From positions 1 to 64,000 of the forward strand of contig NZ_RHHR01000051.1 of the NCBI RefSeq assembly GCF_003710915.1: a stretch of 64,000 nt of DNA, given 5' to 3'. A model generated the notes under the pieces. The model ran no database searches. It was given only the letters and a program-made list of their open reading frames with translations, and was not told the DNA's origin. Each line of letters begins with the position of its first letter. Within the stretch, counting starts at the first letter, position 1. Source of the DNA: Brevibacillus invocatus (GTDB lineage Bacteria; Bacillota; Bacilli; Brevibacillales; Brevibacillaceae). The translations under genes were made by a program, and so were the position numbers. Below, piece by piece: positions 16,694 to 29,829 of the stretch.

Positions 16694-17710
16694 ATGGACG
16701 TGGAATCATTTTTCTCCACTCGGTATCAAAAGTCTGTTGCCCTCATTGCTGGTTTGGTGATCCTGCTGCTTTCCATGGTGGCGAGTGTTCTGTACGGATT
16801 GCACAACTTTCAGATGACCAATGCCATTCAGGCGTACACCAGCTTTGACGGGAGCAACGAGCATCTGATCATTCAGCATACCCGGGTGCCTCGAGCGATC
16901 ACAGCAGCGTTCGTCGGGGGAAGTCTTGCAGTTGCCGGTGCATTGCTCCAGGCACTCACACGCAATCCGCTGGCTTCTCCCTCGGTGTTCGGAATCAATT
17001 CGGGAGCAGCTTTGATGATCGTACTTGCACTTTATCTATTCGGTTCCATGTTTTCCTTCAGTGAGCTGATGTGGGTGGGTTTTATCGGAGCCGGATTGAC
17101 GGCACTGTTCGTCTACCTGCTGGGTTCGGCAGGCAGAGGCGGCATGTCTCCGATCAAGGTCACCCTGGCAGGTGCTGCGGTGGCGGCATTTGCTTCTTCG
17201 CTCACATCGCTGCTGATGCTGATCGACAATGTGACAATGGAGGAAGCCTTGTATTGGCTGGTCGGCTCCGTATCTGGCAGAGATTTGCGTCACGCTCTCA
17301 TGATCGTTCCTTACCTGGTGTGTGGCTGGGTTTTTGCGGGGATGCTGGCGGCCTCTCTCAACACCATGTCACTGGGGGATGATGTAGCCAAAAGCCTGGG
17401 TCAGAAAACGGTGTGGGTAAAAGCCGCGATTGTTATCGTGGTCGTCCTGCTGGCTGGGGGTTCGGTTGCGCTGACTGGTCCGATTGGTTTTGTAGGCATT
17501 ATTATTCCGCATATTTGCCGGTATCTGGTCGGTATTGACCACCGCTGGTTGATTCCGTACTGCATTGTCTTTGGGGCGATTTTTTTGGTTTTGGCAGACC
17601 TGCTTTCCCGGTTTTTACTCATGCCAAACGAGGTGCCAGTTGGTGTAGCCACAGCCGTCATCGGAGTGCCATTCGTCATTGCGATTGTCAGAAGGAGGGC
17701 GTATGAGTAG
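16694..17710 (+). CDS. FecCD-family siderophore permease, first subunit
   Basis: A 338-residue integral membrane protein with about nine or ten transmembrane helices. It carries the BtuC/FecCD signatures RVPRAITAAFVGGSLAVAGA, QALTRNPLASPSVFGIN and GPIGFVGIIIPHICRYLVG, and the cytoplasmic DDVAKSLGQ loop that contacts the ATPase. It pairs with the next gene to form the membrane channel for ferric siderophores. Start choice is uncertain: ATG 16673 has no RBS, ATG 16694 lies right after AAGAAGGG, and GTG 16700 has the best spacing. No ATPase gene is adjacent. The stop overlaps the next start by 8 bp. Confidence 0.93.
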   Translation: MDVESFFSTRYQKSVALIAGLVILLLSMVASVLYGLHNFQMTNAIQAYTSFDGSNEHLIIQHTRVPRAITAAFVGGSLAVAGALLQALTRNPLASPSVFGINSGAALMIVLALYLFGSMFSFSELMWVGFIGAGLTALFVYLLGSAGRGGMSPIKVTLAGAAVAAFASSLTSLLMLIDNVTMEEALYWLVGSVSGRDLRHALMIVPYLVCGWVFAGMLAASLNTMSLGDDVAKSLGQKTVWVKAAIVIVVVLLAGGSVALTGPIGFVGIIIPHICRYLVGIDHRWLIPYCIVFGAIFLVLADLLSRFLLMPNEVPVGVATAVIGVPFVIAIVRRRAYE

Positions 17711-18743
17711 ATTTGTTGTCGTTCGCAGTCAGCGTCCCATGTATTCGTACCAGATGGATAAACGCTCTATCGTGATTCAGTGCTTGCTGCTGCTTCTCTT
17801 GGTCGGGGTGAGTGTCGTCAGTATTGGCTTGGGTAGTATCCACATCCCCGTCGTGCAGGTGCTGAAAAGCCTGGTCGGTTTGGGGGATAGCACACATCAG
17901 CTGGTGATCCTTGAGCTGAGGCTTCCGCGGATTGCCGTTGCAGTATTAGTGGGAGCTTCCTTGGCGGTATCAGGGGCGATCCTGCAAGCTTTGATCCGCA
18001 ATCCACTGGCCTCGCCGGATCTGGTCGGAACCACGAATGGCGCTACGGCTGCGGCAGTAGCCTTCATTGCCTTTTCCAACGGCTCGTACAGTATCCATTG
18101 GCTGCCTTTTGTGGCGCTGGTCGGAGGGTTTTTCGCAGCTTTCCTTACCTATTTGGCGTCGTGGAAAAAGGGATTGTCCCCGTTTCGTTTTGCCTTGATC
18201 GGCGTCTCCATCTCTACAGCGATGGCTGCCTTGACGATCTTTTTCCTGATCTCGGGACCGTTGTATCTGGCTGCGCAGGCGATGGGTTGGATGTCTGGAA
18301 CGGTCTACGGCAGCTCTTGGGACCACGTATTCACCTTGCTTCCGTGGACAGTCGGGTTTTTAGTGATCACACTGATGCAGGCCAGAACGTTAAACGCGCA
18401 GGAGCTGGGTGACGATGTTGCCAAGGGCGTAGGTGTTGCAGTTGAACGCAAGCGCTTGCTCATGATCGCCGTCAGTGTAGCGCTGGCAGCTGCCGCGGTT
18501 GGGATTGGGGGAGGGATTGGCTTTGTTGGTCTGATGGCCCCTCATATGGCCCGCAAGCTCGTCGGCTCGTCCTTTGGCAGTCTGCTGCCTGCTTCTGCTT
18601 TGCTGGGAGGCCTATTTGTCCTGTTAGCCGATCTCGTGGCCAGGACGATGTTTGTTCCGCTCGACGTACCAGCTGGTGTCTTTACCGCAGCGGTAGGAGC
18701 CCCGTTTTTTATGTTTCTTCTATATAAAAGTCGCCAAGGATAA
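17703..18743 (+). CDS. FecCD-family siderophore permease, second subunit
   Basis: A 346-residue polytopic membrane protein of the same family, with RLPRIAVAVLVGASLAVSGA, QALIRNPLASPDLVGTTNGA, QELGDDVAKGVG and GIGFVGLMAPHMARKLVG. Start ATG 17703 overlaps the end of the first permease gene and has AGGAGG 5 nt upstream; a longer in-frame start lies inside the preceding gene and is rejected. The two subunits are translationally coupled and likely form a heterodimer. The ATPase is probably the one encoded at 29830-30663. Confidence 0.94.
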   Translation: MSRFVVVRSQRPMYSYQMDKRSIVIQCLLLLLLVGVSVVSIGLGSIHIPVVQVLKSLVGLGDSTHQLVILELRLPRIAVAVLVGASLAVSGAILQALIRNPLASPDLVGTTNGATAAAVAFIAFSNGSYSIHWLPFVALVGGFFAAFLTYLASWKKGLSPFRFALIGVSISTAMAALTIFFLISGPLYLAAQAMGWMSGTVYGSSWDHVFTLLPWTVGFLVITLMQARTLNAQELGDDVAKGVGVAVERKRLLMIAVSVALAAAAVGIGGGIGFVGLMAPHMARKLVGSSFGSLLPASALLGGLFVLLADLVARTMFVPLDVPAGVFTAAVGAPFFMFLLYKSRQG

Positions 18744-18896
18744 AAAGCGTAAACGAAGATGTACCCCATTTCGCAAGTGAATAGGGTTATTCCTACAGGT
18801 CGAAAAATCAAATATTGGCAGGAAAATTGCATGAGAGAACGAATATAATGTCGATAAAGAGTAATGCGAGTGGCAGTGTGGGAAGGGGGCAGCCTT

Positions 18897-20273
18897 ATGA
18901 ACATGGGAATGGGGTTATATCAAGAGCAGACGCTTCGTTTAGTCATGACACCGGAACTGCGGCAAGCGATCACCATTTTGCAATATTCTACCATTGATCT
19001 AATCTCCTATCTGCAAGAACAGGCAACGGAAAACCCCGTGATCGAACTGCAGGAAGCGGCAGGCGAGGTCGCTTCAGCCAAAGTGGAAAAACCGACACAC
19101 GAATTGGACTGGAAGGAGATCGTGGGCAATCGGGCAACGGGTGAGTATAGTGTGGCTAAAAATGATAGCACTTACAATCCATTAGACTACATCTCTCAAG
19201 GTGCTACGACCTTATATGAGCATATGGAAAACCAGTTGGGGTACGTCAAAGGATTTTCACCCTTGCAGCGAAAAATCGCCCTTTTTTTGATCGGCAATCT
19301 GGATGAAAAAGGCTACCTGGAGGTAAGCGCAGAGGAAGCAGCGGCTAGCCTGGGAGTGGAGTTGGAGGAGCTTGAGGACGTCCTGTCAGTTCTGCAGCAC
19401 TTCGATCCGGTCGGAGTAGCAGCACGCAATCTGGAGGAATGTTTGCTCCTGCAATTGGAGCATCTTGCTCTGGATGATGAAAAGATCGTCCAGGTCGTCA
19501 AGTACCATTTGCAGGACCTCGCAGACAATCGCTATCAACGAATCGCGGACAAAGTAGGCTGTACGGTGTTGGATGTACAGGCGATGGCTGATCTGGTGCG
19601 GACGCTGAATCCGCGTCCGGGAGCTGCTTTTTCCACGAATGAGACCCGATATGTCATTCCGGATGTCTCTGTGGAAAAGGTGGGGAATGAGTTTGTCGTC
19701 CTGGTCAACGACATCGCCACTCCGCGTTTGAAAATTAACAACTTTTACGAAAAAATGCTGAAACAGCCGAAGAGCGAGGAAGAGGCAAAGCAGTTTATCC
19801 ACGACAAGCTGAATGCGGCCATGTGGCTGGCAAAAAGCTTGGAGCAGCGCAGACTCACACTTTTGCGTGTGACACAGGCGATCGTCGATATGCAATTGGA
19901 ATTCTTCGAGCGCGGTGTGCATTATCTCAAGCCGATGACCCAAAAGGAGATTGCAGAACGGGTTGGTCTGCATGAATCGACGATCAGCCGGGCTACCAGC
20001 AACAAATACGTCCAAACTCCGCGCGGCATCTTTGAACTCAAATACTTTTTCACCTCAGCCCTGTCTACCGCGAGCGGGGAAGCCACCTCATCCGAGAGTG
20101 TCAAGCGGCGGATCAAGGCGCTGATCGACCAGGAGGATCGGAAGGTTCCCTTATCTGATCAAAAGCTTTCCGAGATGCTTCTGACAGAGGGAATCGAGAT
20201 TTCGCGCCGGACCGTAGCCAAGTATAGGGAGGAAATGCTCATTCCTTCCTCGGCCAAACGAAAGAGGTTTTAA
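18897..20273 (+). CDS. rpoN: RNA polymerase sigma-54 factor
   Basis: A 458-residue sigma-54 (SigL). Region I (YQEQTLRLVMTPELRQAITILQ) binds activators, an acidic region II follows, then the core-binding domain, and a C-terminal RpoN box SRRTVAKYREEM recognises the -24 element. Sigma-54 needs enhancer-binding ATPases; in bacilli it drives amino-acid and acetoin catabolism and levanase genes. ATG 18897 follows GGAAGGGGGC; upstream in-frame starts would add an untypical tail. As in many bacilli it lies close upstream of the cggR-glycolysis operon. Confidence 0.96.
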   Translation: MNMGMGLYQEQTLRLVMTPELRQAITILQYSTIDLISYLQEQATENPVIELQEAAGEVASAKVEKPTHELDWKEIVGNRATGEYSVAKNDSTYNPLDYISQGATTLYEHMENQLGYVKGFSPLQRKIALFLIGNLDEKGYLEVSAEEAAASLGVELEELEDVLSVLQHFDPVGVAARNLEECLLLQLEHLALDDEKIVQVVKYHLQDLADNRYQRIADKVGCTVLDVQAMADLVRTLNPRPGAAFSTNETRYVIPDVSVEKVGNEFVVLVNDIATPRLKINNFYEKMLKQPKSEEEAKQFIHDKLNAAMWLAKSLEQRRLTLLRVTQAIVDMQLEFFERGVHYLKPMTQKEIAERVGLHESTISRATSNKYVQTPRGIFELKYFFTSALSTASGEATSSESVKRRIKALIDQEDRKVPLSDQKLSEMLLTEGIEISRRTVAKYREEMLIPSSAKRKRF

Positions 20274-20279
20274 TCTGGG

Positions 20280-20549
20280 ATGGTCAAAAAGCCAATGGAA
20301 ATCGTCTTGTATGGACGCAAAAACTGCAAGCTGTGTGATGACGTGGAGCAAAACATCCGTGCTCTGGGTGAGCTTTATCCGTTGAATCTGCAGATCGTTG
20401 ATATTGAAAAAGATCCGAAGCTGCATGAAACATATATGCTGGTGATTCCGGCAGTGGCGATCGATGGGGAGGTCGTCCTTCGCTCCGTTTCCCATGTCGT
20501 GACCTTAGCCGAGCTGGATCAGGAATTGCAGCGAAGAACAGCCAAATAG
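20280..20549 (+). CDS. Glutaredoxin-like protein (DUF836 type)
   Basis: An 89-residue thioredoxin-fold protein with a CxxC at the first helix (GRKNCKLCDDVEQN) and the cis-proline segment VIPAVAIDGE. It probably acts in thiol-disulfide exchange in the cytoplasm; the partner is unknown. It begins 7 bp after rpoN and is probably translated from the same mRNA. A second ATG five codons downstream (20295) is possible, since no strong RBS precedes either. It is followed by a good terminator before cggR. Confidence 0.85.
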   Translation: MVKKPMEIVLYGRKNCKLCDDVEQNIRALGELYPLNLQIVDIEKDPKLHETYMLVIPAVAIDGEVVLRSVSHVVTLAELDQELQRRTAK

Positions 20550-20608
20550 CTTGATTTTCCTAGCCTTTCCAACAATGGGCGCCGGGAAGCTTGAAAGTTG
20601 CTGTCAGG

Positions 20609-20646
20609 TGTGCTACATTCAGTTTGTAGCACATTTTCTTTTTTTT
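20609..20646 (+). terminator. Terminator between the glutaredoxin-like gene and cggR
   Basis: The stem TGTGCTACA / TGTAGCACA is followed by TTTTC and eight T. Confidence 0.9.
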
Positions 20647-20654
20647 GCGGCAAG

Positions 20655-20694
20655 CGGGACATAAAATGTATATAGAGGGACGTATTAAGTCCCG
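20655..20694 (+). promoter_or_regulatory. CggR-type operator of the glycolytic operon
   Basis: CGGGAC at 20655-20660 and the inverted repeat GGGAC-N7-GTCCC at 20677-20693 resemble the CGGGAC/TGTC direct-repeat operator that CggR binds in B. subtilis. A TATATA box at 20669-20674 lies inside it, with TTGCGG 18 bp upstream, so CggR bound here would block the promoter. The start codon of cggR is 36 bp downstream. Confidence 0.72.
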
Positions 20695-20729
20695 ATAATG
20701 ATGAATCTGACAAATGAGGAAGGTTGTGC

Positions 20730-21755
20730 ATGCGTCGTTTAGTGGAATTGCAACAAAAGCTGTTGCCTGACCTGGTACAGGTGTTGCGGGAGCGATACAT
20801 GCTGCTTCGATCCATTGATCATCTGCAACCAATCGGCAGGCGCGGTCTGGCTCAGGCCATAGGGACGACAGAACGCATACTGCGGGCAGAAGTTGAGCTG
20901 CTAAAGGATTCGGGACTGCTGCATGTGACCGCGGCAGGCATGAACCTGACGGCAGAGGGGCTGCAGGTGCTGGACGAAATGGAGCCATTGGTCGGTGAAC
21001 TGTTCGGACTGACGGATCTGGCTGAGAAAATGCAAAGCCTGCTGGGCATACCGGAAGTCATCGTCGTTCAGGGCAATGCTGACCAATCCCCGTGGGTAAA
21101 GGAAGAGCTGGGGCGCGTAGCAGCACGAGTCCTGAAGCAGACCGTCCAAGAGGGCGACATCGTGGCTGTCACGGGCGGAACTTCCGTTGCAAGCCTGGCG
21201 CATCATCTGTCTGCTTCATCGGTGTTCAGGAGCGTCAAGTTTGTGCCCGCCAGAGGTGGTTTATCCGAGCAAGCGGAGCTGCAGGCAAATACACTTGCCT
21301 CCGAAATGGCCGCCAAAACCGGTGCGAGCTATCGTCTCTTGCACGTGCCGGATCGGCTTCAGCCAGAGGCCTTGCAGACCTTGCGCAAAGAGCCGCAGGT
21401 CCAAGAGGTACTAGAGCTGCTGCGGGAGACGCGAATCGTCCTTCACGGGATCGGAGACGCGATTTCGATGGCCAAAAGGCGAAATCACTCCGAAGCAGAG
21501 TTGGCGTCGTTGCAGGAGGCAGGGGCTGTATCTGAGGCGTTTGGCTACTATTTTAATGAAGCAGGCGAGACCGTCTATCACATGCCGACCATCGGGCTGC
21601 AGCTGGACGAAGTGAAAAAAGCACAGAAGGTGTTATCCATCGCGGGAGGCGAAAGCAAGGCAAAAGCAATCCTTTCCTTTGCGAAACAGTCGTGTCAGAA
21701 TGTACTTGTTACGGATGAAGGAGCTGCAAGATCCTTACTGTCCACACGATTGTAA
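20730..21755 (+). CDS. cggR: Central glycolytic genes regulator CggR
   Basis: A 341-residue SorC/DeoR-type repressor. An N-terminal winged helix (IGRRGLAQAIGTTERILRAE, about residues 40-60) precedes a sugar-binding domain containing VTGGTSVASLAHHL, FVPARGGLSE and VLHGIGDAISMAKRR. In B. subtilis CggR represses the cggR-gapA-pgk-tpi-pgm-eno operon and is released by fructose-1,6-bisphosphate. ATG 20730 is preferred; GAGGAAGG lies 6 nt before it. Its usual neighbour gap is displaced by an inserted transporter gene. Confidence 0.95.
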   Translation: MRRLVELQQKLLPDLVQVLRERYMLLRSIDHLQPIGRRGLAQAIGTTERILRAEVELLKDSGLLHVTAAGMNLTAEGLQVLDEMEPLVGELFGLTDLAEKMQSLLGIPEVIVVQGNADQSPWVKEELGRVAARVLKQTVQEGDIVAVTGGTSVASLAHHLSASSVFRSVKFVPARGGLSEQAELQANTLASEMAAKTGASYRLLHVPDRLQPEALQTLRKEPQVQEVLELLRETRIVLHGIGDAISMAKRRNHSEAELASLQEAGAVSEAFGYYFNEAGETVYHMPTIGLQLDEVKKAQKVLSIAGGESKAKAILSFAKQSCQNVLVTDEGAARSLLSTRL

Positions 21756-21765
21756 CGGAAGGACG

Positions 21766-24166
<2,401 letters not shown>

Positions 24167-24192
24167 AAAGTAAAATAGACTTGTTGTGGAAA

Positions 24193-24217
24193 AAAAGGGA
24201 GAGCAATCTCCCTTTTC
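24193..24217 (+). terminator. Intercistronic hairpin between gap and pgk
   Basis: The stem GGGAGA / TCTCCC with loop GCAA is flanked by an A-run and TTTT. It may end a cggR-nhaC-gap transcript partially, which would let gap be expressed more than the downstream genes. Confidence 0.7.
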
Positions 24218-24265
24218 CCATATGCGTTTTACGAAGAATAAGCCACTGATTTGGGAGGATCGTTC

Positions 24266-25450
24266 ATGAATAAGAAATCTATCCGCGATGTTGAGCTGGC
24301 GGGAAAACGCGTTTTCTGCCGAGTTGACTTCAACGTGCCCATGCAAGACGGTGTCATTACGGATGATACACGCATCCGTGCTGCCGTGCCTACGATCCGC
24401 TTTATGGTGGATGCAGGAGCCAAAGTCATCCTGGCCAGCCACTTCGGTCGTCCAAAAGGCCAAGTCGTGGAGGAAATGCGCCTGACACCGGTAGCCGCCC
24501 ATCTGTCCGGACTGCTCGGCAGGGAAGTGACCAAGCTGGACGATTCTGTAGGAGCGGAAGTGAAGGCAGCCGTCGAACGGATGGAACAGGGGGATGTCCT
24601 TCTTTTGGAAAACGTGCGCTTTCATGCCGGAGAAGAGAAAAATGATCCTGAGCTGGCGAAAAGCTTTGCCGAGCTGGCTGATCTGTTCGTCAACGATGCG
24701 TTTGGTACAGCCCATCGTGCTCACGCCTCCACCGCAGGCATTGCTCAGTACATACCTGCAGTAGCTGGCCTCCTGATGGAAAAGGAAATTCGCTTCATGG
24801 GTGGAGCACTCTCCAATTCGGAGCGGCCATTCACCGCAATTGTAGGCGGCGCGAAGGTGAAGGATAAAATCGCTGTGATTGAAAATCTGTTAACGAAAGT
24901 AGATAACCTGATCATCGGTGGGGGAATGGCCAATACGTTCCTGAAGGCTCAGGGCTATGCTATCGGTTCTTCGCTGTGTGAGGATGATAAGCTGGAGCTG
25001 GCTCGCACCTTGATGGAGCAGGCCAAGGAACGCGGCGTACAGCTTCTGATGCCGATTGATGTGGTGATTGCGGATCGATTTGCTGCTGACGCGCAAAAAC
25101 AGACTGTCTCTATCGATGCGATTCCGGACGGCTGGATGGCGCTCGATATCGGTCCTAAAACAGTAGCAGCGTACCATCGTGTGATCGTTGACTCTAAAAC
25201 GGTCGTGTGGAATGGCCCTATGGGCGTTTTTGAAATGGATGCTTTTGCACAGGGTACCATCGGTGTAGCCGTCGCGATGAAGGAGTGTTCCGGCACCACC
25301 ATCATCGGTGGCGGAGATTCAGTAGCTGCGGTCGAAAAGGCTGGAGTTGCCGAGCAGATGACCCATATCTCTACTGGCGGTGGAGCTTCGCTGGAATTCA
25401 TGGAGGGCAAGGAGCTGCCAGGTGTAGCGGTACTTACAGACAACCAATAG
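24266..25450 (+). CDS. pgk: Phosphoglycerate kinase
   Basis: A 394-residue two-domain enzyme that transfers phosphate from 1,3-bisphosphoglycerate to ADP. Substrate-side motifs are [20 protein letters not shown] and [10 protein letters not shown]; nucleotide-side motifs are [19 protein letters not shown] and [11 protein letters not shown]. Length and order are typical. ATG 24266 is chosen because TGGGAGGA lies 7 nt upstream. It is followed after 12 bp by tpiA. Confidence 0.97.
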   Translation: MNKKSIRDVELAGKRVFCRVDFNVPMQDGVITDDTRIRAAVPTIRFMVDAGAKVILASHFGRPKGQVVEEMRLTPVAAHLSGLLGREVTKLDDSVGAEVKAAVERMEQGDVLLLENVRFHAGEEKNDPELAKSFAELADLFVNDAFGTAHRAHASTAGIAQYIPAVAGLLMEKEIRFMGGALSNSERPFTAIVGGAKVKDKIAVIENLLTKVDNLIIGGGMANTFLKAQGYAIGSSLCEDDKLELARTLMEQAKERGVQLLMPIDVVIADRFAADAQKQTVSIDAIPDGWMALDIGPKTVAAYHRVIVDSKTVVWNGPMGVFEMDAFAQGTIGVAVAMKECSGTTIIGGGDSVAAVEKAGVAEQMTHISTGGGASLEFMEGKELPGVAVLTDNQ

Positions 25451-25462
25451 GGAGGAAATAGA

Positions 25463-26221
25463 TTGAGAACGCCAATTATTGCGGGAAACTGGAAGATGTT
25501 CAAGACGATTGCCGAAGCCAAGCAATTTGCCCAGGAAGTGAAGGCGGGGAGTGCGAAAGCAGGTGTGCAAAAGGTTGTTTGTGCGCCATTCACGGCTCTG
25601 CCAGCTTTGACTGAAGCGCTGCAAGGAAGTGATCTGGCTGTAGGGGCGCAGAATATGCACTTTGAGGAACAGGGCGCATTTACCGGTGAAATCAGTCCAT
25701 CCATGCTCAAGGAGATCGGCGTCCAGTACGTTATCATCGGTCATTCCGAGCGTCGTCAGTACTTCAACGAAACGGATGAGACGGTCAATAAAAAAGTGCT
25801 GGCTGCGTTGAAGCACGGTCTCGTTCCGATCATCTGCGTGGGTGAGAGCTTGGAGCAGCGTGAAGCAGGAGAAACATCCCGTGTCGTGCGGACGCAGACA
25901 GAGGCAGCTCTGGCGGGTCTGGAAGCGGGTCAAGTAGCGGATGTCATCATTGCATACGAACCGATTTGGGCGATTGGCACAGGCAAGTCTTCCAGCGCAC
26001 AAGAGGCGAATGAGACCATCTCAGTGATTCGTCAGGTAGTTGCGGAGGCCTACGGACAAGAGGATGCGGCAAACGTGCGAATCCAATACGGCGGCAGCGT
26101 CAAGCCGGAGAATATCGGCAGCTACATGTCGCAGTCAGATATCGATGGAGCACTGGTCGGGGGAGCCAGTCTGGATGCGGCAAGCTACCTTCAACTCGTA
26201 AATGGATCACTGCAAGAATAG
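25463..26221 (+). CDS. tpiA: Triosephosphate isomerase
   Basis: A 252-residue TIM-barrel enzyme that interconverts dihydroxyacetone phosphate and glyceraldehyde-3-phosphate. Catalytic residues are visible: Lys in AGNWKMF, His in IIGHSERRQ and Glu in [12 protein letters not shown], with the flexible loop that follows. It uses a TTG start at 25463, preceded by GGGAGGAAA at a good distance; the product then begins [12 protein letters not shown] as in other bacilli. The weak start codon may lower its yield relative to pgk. Confidence 0.97.
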   Translation: MRTPIIAGNWKMFKTIAEAKQFAQEVKAGSAKAGVQKVVCAPFTALPALTEALQGSDLAVGAQNMHFEEQGAFTGEISPSMLKEIGVQYVIIGHSERRQYFNETDETVNKKVLAALKHGLVPIICVGESLEQREAGETSRVVRTQTEAALAGLEAGQVADVIIAYEPIWAIGTGKSSSAQEANETISVIRQVVAEAYGQEDAANVRIQYGGSVKPENIGSYMSQSDIDGALVGGASLDAASYLQLVNGSLQE

Positions 26222-26235
26222 GGAGGGAAAGACAG

Positions 26236-27777
26236 ATGGCACATCGGCCCAAGCCGGTTGCACTGCTGATCTTGGACGGTTTTGCCCTACGCGATGAAAC
26301 GTATGGCAATGCAGTCGCACAGGCAAACAAACCACAATTCGATCGTTATTGGAATCACTATCCGCATGCGACCCTGGAAGCGAGTGGATTGGCTGTTGGT
26401 CTGCCGGAAGGACAAATGGGGAATTCTGAGGTAGGCCACCTGAACATTGGTGCTGGACGTGTCGTGTATCAGGATTTGACGAGGATTACAAAATCGATCC
26501 ATGAAGGCGATTTTTACGATAATGAGACCTTGGTAGCGGCGTTTGATCACGCTCGCAAGCACGGGACGCAGGTTCACTTGTTCGGATTGCTGTCGGACGG
26601 CGGAGTTCACAGCCATATCAAGCATTTGTATGCGATCCTGGAGCTGGCAAAGCGCAAAGACTTTGACCGAGTGTACATCCACGCTTTCCTGGATGGACGG
26701 GATGTTTCGCCGGACAGCGCAGTGGATTATATCGAACAGCTGCAGGCGAAGATTGCGGAAATCGGAGTCGGCAAAATCGCGACCGTACAAGGACGTTACT
26801 ATGCGATGGACCGTGACAAACGCTGGGAGCGTGTCGAGAAGGCGTACCGCGTGATGGCGTACGGCGATGGTCCAGCCTATACGGACCCGCTCAAAGCCGT
26901 GAAAGAGTCGTACGAAAAATCAATCATGGACGAGTTCGTGATGCCGACAGTAATCGTCGACGAGCAGGGCAAGCCTGTCTCCACGATCCAGAACCAGGAT
27001 GCCATTATCTTTTTCAACTTCCGCCCTGACCGGGCCATTCAAACCTCGCAGGCCTTTACGAACGATGATTTTCGCGGCTTTGACCGCGGCGAGAACCGTC
27101 CGCGCGACTTGCATTTTGTCTGCCTGACTCACTTTTCGGAAACCGTGGACGGCTATGTCGCTTACAAGCCATCCAATCTGGATAACACACTGGGGGAAGT
27201 GCTTTCCCAGAACGGGCTGAAGCAGCTTCGCATCGCAGAAACGGAAAAATACCCGCACGTGACTTTCTTCTTCAGCGGGGGACGTGAACAGGAGTTTCCG
27301 GGAGAGACACGCATCTTGATCCCGTCTCCAAAGGTAGCGACCTATGATCTGAAGCCGGAGATGAGTGCGCCAGAGCTGACGGATGCGGTCGTGAAGGAGA
27401 TCGAGGCAGAGAATTTCGATGCGATCATCCTGAACTTCGCCAACTGCGACATGGTGGGCCATTCCGGTATGATGGAACCGACGATCAAGGCCGTCGAGAC
27501 GGTCGATGCGTGCCTGGGAAGAGTGGTGGACGCGATTCTCGCCAAGGGTGGCGTAGCGGTCATCACAGCGGATCACGGGAATGCCGATCTGATGCTGGAC
27601 GAGGCAGGTCGTCCGATCACCTCCCACAGTACCTATCCGGTGCCTGTGATTGTGACCAAGGACGGGGTAGAGCTGCGCAAGGATGGAAAACTGGCGGATC
27701 TTTCGCCGACCCTGCTCGATTTACTAGGTGTTGAACAACCTGTCGAGATGACAGGAAAATCCTTACTTGCAAAATAG
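26236..27777 (+). CDS. gpmI: Phosphoglycerate mutase, 2,3-bisphosphoglycerate-independent
   Basis: A 513-residue manganese enzyme of the alkaline-phosphatase superfamily that converts 3- to 2-phosphoglycerate. The catalytic serine lies in [16 protein letters not shown]. Metal-binding motifs include [10 protein letters not shown] near the start, [18 protein letters not shown] and [11 protein letters not shown] near the end. This Mn-dependent form is pH-sensitive and is shut down in maturing bacillar spores. It starts 14 bp after tpiA behind AGGGAGGG and is followed by eno after 72 bp. Confidence 0.97.
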   Translation: MAHRPKPVALLILDGFALRDETYGNAVAQANKPQFDRYWNHYPHATLEASGLAVGLPEGQMGNSEVGHLNIGAGRVVYQDLTRITKSIHEGDFYDNETLVAAFDHARKHGTQVHLFGLLSDGGVHSHIKHLYAILELAKRKDFDRVYIHAFLDGRDVSPDSAVDYIEQLQAKIAEIGVGKIATVQGRYYAMDRDKRWERVEKAYRVMAYGDGPAYTDPLKAVKESYEKSIMDEFVMPTVIVDEQGKPVSTIQNQDAIIFFNFRPDRAIQTSQAFTNDDFRGFDRGENRPRDLHFVCLTHFSETVDGYVAYKPSNLDNTLGEVLSQNGLKQLRIAETEKYPHVTFFFSGGREQEFPGETRILIPSPKVATYDLKPEMSAPELTDAVVKEIEAENFDAIILNFANCDMVGHSGMMEPTIKAVETVDACLGRVVDAILAKGGVAVITADHGNADLMLDEAGRPITSHSTYPVPVIVTKDGVELRKDGKLADLSPTLLDLLGVEQPVEMTGKSLLAK

Positions 27778-27846
27778 TCCTCCGTACCACAAACTGTATA
27801 AGGATAGCTTGGTTTTGGAGCATTTTTCTAAAAAGGAGATGGATGA

Positions 27847-29136
<1,290 letters not shown>

Positions 29137-29152
29137 GAATGTAAGATAGGAA

Positions 29153-29197
29153 AAGGACTGTATTCTCGCAGCTGATGCGGGGTACAGTCCTTATTTA
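29153..29197 (+). terminator. Terminator of the glycolytic operon
   Basis: The stem AAGGACTGTA / TACAGTCCTT is followed by ATTT and further T, 17 nt after the eno stop. Confidence 0.88.
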
Positions 29198-29271
29198 AAT
29201 TATTGACAACATCCCCCAACAAGTATGAGGCCGGCTGGATGTTCTGGGCTTCAGCTGCCGTTTTTGCTTCC

Positions 29272-29616
29272 CTAAAAATTCTTCCAAGTAAAATCAATAC
29301 TGAGATGTCCGATAGGTCGTTCCGTTGGTGTGACCTTTTCCTTGGTCGCCAGCTCAGGCTTGCGGAAACAGACGAGATCTTTGTGATAACCAAAATTCCG
29401 GCAGATTTCGGGCCGAACCGAATGGATGCCGCATTGATCTTTATGTAGATCGTAGAACATACAGGTTCCAAAAAATCTTGGCTGGTTCTCTAACGCTTCG
29501 CGAATCTTGCGTGGCATGGATTTGATTTTTTTATGTATGCGTTTATATTCTTTTTCGGTGATGGGAACAGGACCACAGCATAAGCCTTTGCAACCTTGGC
29601 AAGGCAAAGTTTCCAT
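29272..29616 (-). CDS. YkgJ-family cysteine-cluster protein
   Basis: A 114-residue protein with the zinc/iron-chelating YkgJ pattern: CQGCKGLCCGPVP at residues 6-17, then CMFYD, HKDQCGIHSVRPEICRNFGYH. The eight cysteines are typical of this family, thought to bind a metal or Fe-S cluster; the function is unknown. It is transcribed alone, convergent to eno. An RBS-like GGGTGTAAAAGAG stretch precedes the ATG. Confidence 0.85.
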   Translation of the reverse strand: METLPCQGCKGLCCGPVPITEKEYKRIHKKIKSMPRKIREALENQPRFFGTCMFYDLHKDQCGIHSVRPEICRNFGYHKDLVCFRKPELATKEKVTPTERPIGHLSIDFTWKNF

Positions 29617-29753
29617 CTCTTTTACACCCTTTCTATCTATTCTCGAAGAACAGCATCAGCAAGAATATTATGAAAGGTTAAATTGTGTTTGTAAATAATA
29701 AAATATTTTATCATAACATAAATATTTAATTTTGTAAATAGTTATTTTGCAAA
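29617..29753. other. AT-rich intergenic region
   Basis: This very AT-rich stretch contains the promoter region of the YkgJ-like gene on the minus strand (several TATAAT-like hexamers) and nothing I recognise as coding or as a structured RNA. Confidence 0.5.
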
Positions 29754-29806
29754 AAATCAAAAAAAGGCTTGATTCCACCGCCAGATCGGAGTGGATACAA
29801 GCCTAT
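29754..29806 (-). terminator. Terminator of the siderophore ABC operon
   Basis: On the minus strand, AGGCTTGTATCCACTCC pairs with GGTGGAATCAAGCCT and is followed by seven T. Confidence 0.88.
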
Positions 29807-29829
29807 TCCTAATTTCGTGAAAGAGAGGT

